A DNA stretch of 64,000 nucleotides from Siphonodentalium dalli (taxonomy: Eukaryota > Mollusca > Scaphopoda > Gadilida > Siphonodentaliidae): NCBI GenBank assembly GCA_032622095.1, contig CP136061.1:12605287-12669286 (forward strand), given 5' to 3'. The notes below the pieces were generated by a model. That model was not told the origin of the DNA. It was given only the letters and a program-made list of their open reading frames with translations, and ran no database searches. Below, piece after piece: positions 58,114-64,000 of the stretch. Numbering within the stretch: the stretch's first letter is position 1; every line of letters begins with the position of its first letter. The position numbers were made by a program, and so were the translations under genes.

Positions 58114-59480
58114 TAAAGGTACTCAATCCGATCAGACGTTCCTAAATTGTTATTATGCCCCCGATCTCCGATGGAGATTTGGGGGTATATAGTGGGTCCG
58201 TCCGTCCTTCCGTCTGTCCTTCCGTCTGTCCTTCCGTCCGTCCGTCCGTCCTTCCGTCCGTCCTTCCGTGTTTACTAATGACTACTTATGTGGCTAAGAT
58301 TGTGTAAAATGGATATTTATGTGCATAACTTCCGTTGCGTGGCTAGCCACGTAACAGCTTTCAGATGGACGTTCTAAAATGATCTATTTGGCCTAATCAG
58401 CTTATTTAATTTTGTAGTCACTCAAAATTTGGAGAAAAAAAGTCCATCGATTTAGACATCCATGACCCGTCAATAGGAGATGTCGGACACTGACAAGACA
58501 TTTATGTGGCTAGCCACCCAATCACGGACCTGTCAGTTTCTCCTATTCCACTGTCCCAGTTGCTGTGAGCAAGTTTTTGAGTTTTAATCAGCTTCTTCTG
58601 CTATAATTCCAACATGTTATGAATCCATAATCTGGAGTTTTATCACTATCTACTACTTGATAGCCACTTAAAATTTTATGGCTACTTGAGAAGCCACATA
58701 AAAACTAAAGCCACATTACCATTTTTAGCCACATAGGTCGAAGCCACATATCTACCCATTTGTTGGTACGTCCGTCTGTCCGTCCTTCCATCCGTACGAA
58801 CGTTTCAACTCATAACTTTGGTTTCGCTAACTCAATTCAGTTGATCTATGGTATGCTAATAGACCAGCCAGGGGGACAAGATTTCCCCATAACTGCGGTT
58901 TCATCCGCCCATTTTTTCCAGAGTTACGCCCCTTTTTGGACTTAGAAAATTGTCGACCCGTATGAACGTTTCAACTCATAACTTTGGTTTCGCTAACTCA
59001 ATTTAGTTGATCTTTGGTATGCTAATAGACCAGCCGGGGGGACAAGATTTCCCCATAACTGCGGTTTCGTCCGCCCATTTTTTCCAGAGTTACGCCCCTT
59101 TTTGGACTTAGAAAATTCAGGTTTTCTGCTACTTTTTTTGGTTTCCAGATGATAACTTGATTTTGGATTGTTTACTCATGAATAACATAACTTTACAAAG
59201 TGCCATTTAATAAGCATTTGCACAAAAATAAGAAAAATCCTCTCTGATTGTACAGTCGGGGGCGTTACCTCCGCCTAGCGGTGCACTTGTTTCTTTGGCT
59301 TCGGGGGTGAAAAATATTTAATTCAAGTCGAGGAACCCACCCATTAAAGCTCAGAGTGATCAGATATCGATATTTGTAGTTCTTTATTTCCTGAGAAGTG
59401 TAATAATATATGGCCCAGAAACACGTGGTCAAATGGAGGGCCTGTACGCTGTTGGTATATTGTAGTCACGACTCACTATA
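58114..59480. mobile_element. MITE family 1, copy 4, split by another element
   Basis: Left ttaaaggtactcaatccgat...cctaaattgttatt and right tttctttggcttcgggggtg...gatcagatatcgatatt are neighbouring parts of the intact family-1 sequence, now about 1.13 kb apart. The right terminus is worn. Confidence 0.78.
58155..59290. mobile_element. Inserted bivalve-type repeat (atgcccccgatctcc ... gggggcgttacctccgcc)
   Basis: Begins tatgcccccgatctccgatg and ends gtcgggggcgttacctccgc. Contains (cgtccttc)n near 58198-58270, two 160-bp units of cgtttcaactcataactttg, aatagaccagcc(a/g)gggggac and gagttacgcccctttttgga at 58797 and 58965, and repeated gccaca/tagcca words. No coding sense. Confidence 0.65.
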
Positions 59481-59586
59481 AACAAATATCGCAGCAGCTT
59501 TTTGTTGTCATTCTAGTGATTGTGGGTCATATGTGGGACTGGGTTATTATATTATATATTATATATATAAGGACGACTGACCACAG

Positions 59587-60039
59587 TTAACCCTTTACCC
59601 AACAAAACGGCCAAAAACGCCCAAATAAAGCTTCAACAGCCTAAAATATCTTCGGTCTGTCTCAATAAAACCATACAAATATGGATATCATTGGAACCGG
59701 TTGATTGACCACATTGTGATGGTTACAGTTATGCCCTGTGCCAATGCATTCTCTTATATATGCGAGTCGACCATAGGTTGCCTCGCATATATAAGAGAAT
59801 GCATTGGCCTAAAAAAATTCTTTTTACCATTTTTTCTTACATTCTTTAACAATTTTATAATTTTTTCTTACATTTTTTAACAATTTTTATAATATTTTTC
59901 TACATTCTTTGGCAATTTTATCATTTTTAATATGTGTTAAGCCAATGCATTCTCTTATATATGCGAGGCGACCTATGGTCGACTCGCACATATAAGAGAA
60001 TGCATTGGCACAGGGCCGTTCTGTTGCGTAAAGGGTTAA
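59587..60039 (+). mobile_element. piggyBac-like MITE A, copy 4
   Basis: TTAACCCTTTACCCAACAAA left, TTCTGTTGCGTAAAGGGTTAA right (one change), both hairpins present with single mismatches, TTAA intact both sides. Confidence 0.92.
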
Positions 60040-60389
60040 CACATTGATTGCCACTACGAGTTATCTCGTAGTTGTTTCCGTGTCATGTAACTGACAAACG
60101 GAAGCAGTGTAATACCCGGCAGGTCGAAACACCACGAAAACGCGGCTCAGTACATTAGAACAGTTATTTTATCAAATAAATAGTGTGTCTCACCTTACGT
60201 CGTTCAACTGAAGTGAGCACCATCAGCACATACCGGTATATTCTCCCCAAAATGGCCCAAGTGTGAGTGAATACAGCTGACACTGAGTGACCCACCAGAG
60301 AGAGAGTCATGTACGGTGTATGGCCAGGGTCCGCGCTGGACCAAAATTTACTTTTGCCAAATGATATTTATTTTTGCCAAATTCTTTAG

Positions 60390-60690
60390 AAGTTGCCAAA
60401 TGCTATCCCTGATACTATCATTTTCCGCAACATTAAGTCTTATATTTCGACAACCGTGGTTTGATCGACTTTTGCTATCGATAGGAAAGCAGTTAGTTAA
60501 TAAGTACACTCGCATATCTACTGCAGTTTATCATAAAACAATAAATCAATCGCCGAACAATAACATGATAGAAGGGTTGCTTCGTCAGTAGGGCGCATCA
60601 CAATAGGATTAGCTATGTAAACACCATCACCACACTAAATACTAGTAATCCCTCCAACCATCGGCACTAATGCTATGAGGTCCCGCAGGC
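60390..60690 (+). repeat. Dispersed repeat J, copy 2
   Basis: Same block order as 22090-22390. Confidence 0.75.
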
Positions 60691-60944
60691 CTACCAAATA
60701 AATTCCCCCTCATTCTTGTTTGAGTGAACGCATCTCAAGATAAGGGGTGTGTCAATAACGTTACGAGCATGGAGTCGTGGAAGCTACCATTATCTCATTA
60801 TAAGGGGGCACAGCAGTTGCCAATAGACCAAGGTATCATGTACCGTAGCTCCACCCCAGTGACCATCGATACCATGGTAGATATCATATACTGCCAGTAA
60901 AACCATGGTCATTACCAGGGTATCACCCCGGTTTTCAGGTCAAT

Positions 60945-61153
60945 TACAGTAATGCTCTAAATAATCGACTCCTTAAACACAGCAGAATTATGGGTAACTT
61001 TTCTGGATTTAGTCGGAAATATGGCTTGTTGCCATTCATCGGAAAGCTCTCAGTGAGCCATAAGCAGAATAAGCCATATTTCCGACTAAATCCTGAAAAG
61101 TTACCCATAATTCGGCTGTGGTTAAGGAGTCAATTATTTAGAGCATTACTGTA
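60945..61153. mobile_element. Palindromic MITE C, copy 3
   Basis: tacagtaatgctctaaataa and ttatttagagcattactgta; the loop differs from other copies (cagtgagccataagcagaat). Confidence 0.88.
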
Positions 61154-61244
61154 CTTTGAGGATAGCAGTATAAGTTTATAGTAAACTTAGTAAAGGGTGA
61201 CTTATTTCCAGACAGATGGATCATGGATGTACCATTTTTTTTTA

Positions 61245-61608
61245 CCCTGTGCCAATGCATTCTCTTATATATGCGAGTCGACCATAGGTCGCCTCGCATA
61301 TATAAGAGAATGCATTGGCCTAACAATTTTTTATCATTTTTTTTAAATAAATGTTTCTTACAATTTTTAGGACATAAAATAAAACAACATCCATTACCCT
61401 ACAGGGAGCCCCACACATATATAGAAGCATATAGAAGAGTGTCGTCTGCTCATGTTTGTCTGGGGCTCTGTATGGGTGAAATTATAAAATTGTTAAAGAA
61501 AACAAGAAAAAATTGTAAACAATTGTTAGGCCAATGCATTCTCTTATATATGCGAGGCGACCTATGGTCGACTCGCATATATAAGAGAATGCATTGGCAC
61601 AGGGTAAA
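61245..61608. mobile_element. A-type double-hairpin element with a MITE D inside
   Basis: Ends taccctgtgcc and ggcacagggta, each adjoining a full A hairpin; the outer TTAACCC termini are absent. MITE D (61392-61478, ttaccctacagggagcc to ggctctgtatgggtgaa) lies between the hairpins. Confidence 0.82.
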
Positions 61609-61642
61609 AAAAATCTCGACTTACGACTGGATTTGATATGGC

Positions 61643-61807
61643 GGGTCACATTTAGTATAAATAGACGATCTACAACGAGTCCCCAGTTTATAGCGGAATT
61701 TACAAAACGAGTCCAAAGGCTCAGTCGAGACCTAATTTACTGGATGAGTTTTGTAATTTCCATAATAAACTGGGGACGAGTTGTAGATTCTATTTATTAC
61801 ATGACCC
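61643..61807. mobile_element. 165-bp foldback MITE
   Basis: gggtcacatttagtataaat ... acgagtccccagtttata mirrored by taaactggggacgagttgta ... attacatgaccc. Confidence 0.82.
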
Positions 61808-62092
61808 AAAACATTGACAAAACATACCTAAATCAACAGATGGGATGCGAAACTAACATCAGTTTCTATAAGGTGAGATGTTTGCCCGCGTAAAGAAATA
61901 GTCTCAGATAAATAAAGAGTTTTTGCACATTTAATGGCGTATATTTAATGACATAACTTTTCAAACTCATTATTCATGATAGTTTGTTGGAAACATATTG
62001 GAAGCCATCGTATTTTGAGACGTAGTATTTTGTGAATGTTAACAGATGACAAACCGGAAGTCAAAGGTCACCTGGCACTATTTCCTGTTATT

Positions 62093-62309
62093 AAACGAAT
62101 GCCCTAAGTAATTGACCCCTTAACCACAACAAAATTATGGGTAGCTTTTCAGGATTTAGTCGGAATTATGGCTTGTTGCCATTCATCAGAAAGCTCTCAG
62201 TTAGAGCTTTCCGATGAATTGCAACAAGCCATATTTCCGACTAAATACTGAAAAGTTACCCATAATTCTGCTGTGGTTAAGGGGTCGATTACTTAGGGCA
62301 TTACTGTAC
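62093..62309. mobile_element. Palindromic MITE C, copy 4
   Basis: aatgccctaagtaattgacc and ggtcgattacttagggcatt; arms almost fully complementary around gaaagctctcagttagagct. Confidence 0.88.
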
Positions 62310-62372
62310 ATGTATGTACAGGAATTTATCAGGTTACTGTTGATTGTTTTGTGCTGACAATTCTTCCTATTC

Positions 62373-63770
62373 ACTGTTATGTGGGGCTGTACTGTTATGT
62401 GGGGCTGTACTGTTATGTGGGGCTGTACTGTTATGTGGGGCTGTACTGTTATGCGGGGCTGTACTGTTATGTGTGGGGCTGTACTGTTATGTGGGGCTGT
62501 ACTGTTATGTGGGACTGTTATGTGAGGCTGTACTGTTATGTGGGGCTGTACTGTTATGTGAGGCTGTACTGTTATGTGGGACTGTTATGTGGGGCTGTAC
62601 TGTTATGTGGGGCTGTACTGTTATGTGAGGCTGTACTGTTATGTGGGGCTGTACTGTTATGTGGGGCTGTACTGTTATGTGGGGCTGTACTGTTATGTGG
62701 GGCTGTACTGTTATGTGGGGCTGTACTGTTATGTGGGGCTGTACTGTTATGTGGGGCTGTACTGTTATGTGAGGCTGTACTGTTATGTGGGGCTATACTG
62801 TTATGTGGGGCTGTACTGTTATGTGGGGCTGTACTGTTATGTGGGGCTGTACTGTTATGTGGGGCTGTACTGTTATGTGGGGCTGTACTGTTATGTGGGG
62901 CTGTACTGTTATGTGTGGGGCTGTACTGTTATGTGGGGCTGTACTGTCATGTGGGGCTGTACTGTTATGTGAGCTGTACTGTTATGTGAGGCTGTACTGT
63001 TATGTGTGGGGCTGTACTGTTATGTGAGGCTGTACTGTTTTGTGAGGCTGTACTGTTATGTGAGGCTGTACTGTTATGTGTGAGGCTGTACTGTTTTGTG
63101 AGGCTGTACTGTTATGTGAGGCTGTACTGTTTTGTGAGGCTGTACTGTTATGTGGGGCTGTACTGTTATGTGGGGCTGTACTGTTATGTGGGGCTGTACT
63201 GTTATGCGGGGCTGTACTGTTTTGTGAGGCTGTACTGTTATGTGGGGCTGTACTGTTATGTGTGAGGCTGTACTGTTTTGTGAGGCTGTACTGTTATGTG
63301 AGGCTGTACTGTTTTGTGAGGCTGTACTGTTATGTGGGGCATGTGTGAGGCTGTACTGTTTTGTGAGGCTGTACTGTTATGTGAGGCTGTACTGTTTTGT
63401 GAGGCTGTACTGTTATGTGGGGCTGTACTGTTATGTGGGGCTGTACTGTTATGTGGGGCTGTACTGTTATGTGGGGCTGTACTGTTATGCGGGGCTGTAC
63501 TGTTTTGTGAGGCTGTACTGTTATGTGGGGCTGTACTGTTATGTGGGGCTGTACTGTTATGTGGGGCTGTACTGTTATGTGAGGCTGTACTGTTATGTGA
63601 GGCTGTACTGTTTTGTGGGGCTGTACTGTTATGTGAGGCTGTACTGTTATGTGGGGCTGTACTGTTATGTGGGGCTGTACTGTTATGTGGGGCTGTACTG
63701 TTATGTGAGGCTGTACTGTTATGTGAGGCTGTACTGTTTTGTGGGGCTGTACTGTTATGTGGGGCTGTAC
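62373..63770. repeat. 18-bp minisatellite, ~77 units
   Basis: Unit ggctgtactgttatgtgg; variants carry tgagg, ttttgtgagg, gcgggg or an extra tg. The period is a multiple of three and stop-free in several frames, so long Cys/Leu/Val-repeat or Pro-His open frames appear on both strands; these are not genes. Confidence 0.97.
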
Positions 63771-63986
63771 TTTTATTTGAAACTCTAGCATTTAGGCCGC
63801 CGAAACAACAGCATGTACTTGCCACAATTAAGTTTCATCCGATTCCAAGTCGTATTCACCGTCTGTAAGTTGTCTTGAAATTGCGCATAGGAGTACACAA
63901 AATATGCTTCTCCAAAACAACAAATTCCTGACTAATTACTGGTTTTAAAATCAAACAATGAAAACAATTACAACCTATATATGTTT

Positions 63987-64000
63987 AACCCACAGGGAGC
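63987..64000. mobile_element. MITE D start, cut by the window edge
   Basis: ttaacccacagggagc matches the terminus of MITE D. Confidence 0.55.

Noticed and set aside
62344-63868. Long Cys-rich or Pro/His-rich open frames
   Set aside because: All are translations of the 18-bp minisatellite, whose period is a multiple of three.

Overview
This is eukaryotic, AT-rich, almost entirely non-coding DNA. It carries spliced exons with GT/AG introns, LTR and non-LTR retrotransposon relics, tRNA-derived SINEs, many palindromic MITEs and large minisatellites. The repeat styles ('gggccataactcc...accaaatttggttc...gacggacggacagacgg' intergenic repeats, hairpin MITEs flanked by TTAA) and the one recognisable host gene point to a lophotrochozoan animal, most likely a marine bivalve mollusc. 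The species call is inference.

Host gene. Four exons on the minus strand (35471-35511, 24681-24765, 21704-21815, 14865-14904) join in phase. They encode the last 92 residues of mitochondrial pyruvate carrier 2 (mpc2), ending at a TGA. The first coding exon was not found and may lie to the right of the window or beyond detection. Three of the four exons have one edge tandemly duplicated. The extreme case is exon 3: its 3' splice acceptor plus the first ~29 exonic bases are repeated about 50 times over 3.4 kb (24730-28195), forming a field of decoy splice acceptors just upstream of the true one. At exon 2 a 51-bp duplication creates a second identical 5' splice site that would add 17 codons in frame. 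This is the most unusual structure in the window.

Layout. 1-7.4 kb: degenerate direct repeats, a TTAA-flanked palindromic MITE, a near-perfect 142-bp palindrome. 7.8-11.2 kb: a 3.4-kb element with terminal inverted repeats, holding a field of short TTAA-centred palindromes, a nested MITE and a SINE. 11.7-14.5 kb: two minisatellites, a hAT-like MITE and the first piggyBac-like double-hairpin MITE. 14.8-35.5 kb: mpc2, whose introns hold many MITEs, a hAT element with an 8-bp target duplication, tandem repeats, the 3.4-kb acceptor array and a broken Ty3/gypsy element (30479-32699 or beyond). 36-40 kb: bivalve-type dispersed repeats and a 432-bp tandem array. 40.3-43.1 kb: a dead minus-strand LINE. 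43.25-45.75 kb: a MULE-like transposon with a transposase-like fragment, a SINE and a MITE inside. 45.9-48.4 kb: a foldback element interrupted by a 1.54-kb MULE-like transposon that encodes a two-exon PHD-finger protein. 48.4-62.3 kb: further TIR elements, nested MITEs, a (GA)n tract and an ORF split by a 25-bp minisatellite. 62.37-63.77 kb: an 18-bp minisatellite of about 77 units. Apart from mpc2 essentially all the content is mobile or repetitive DNA.
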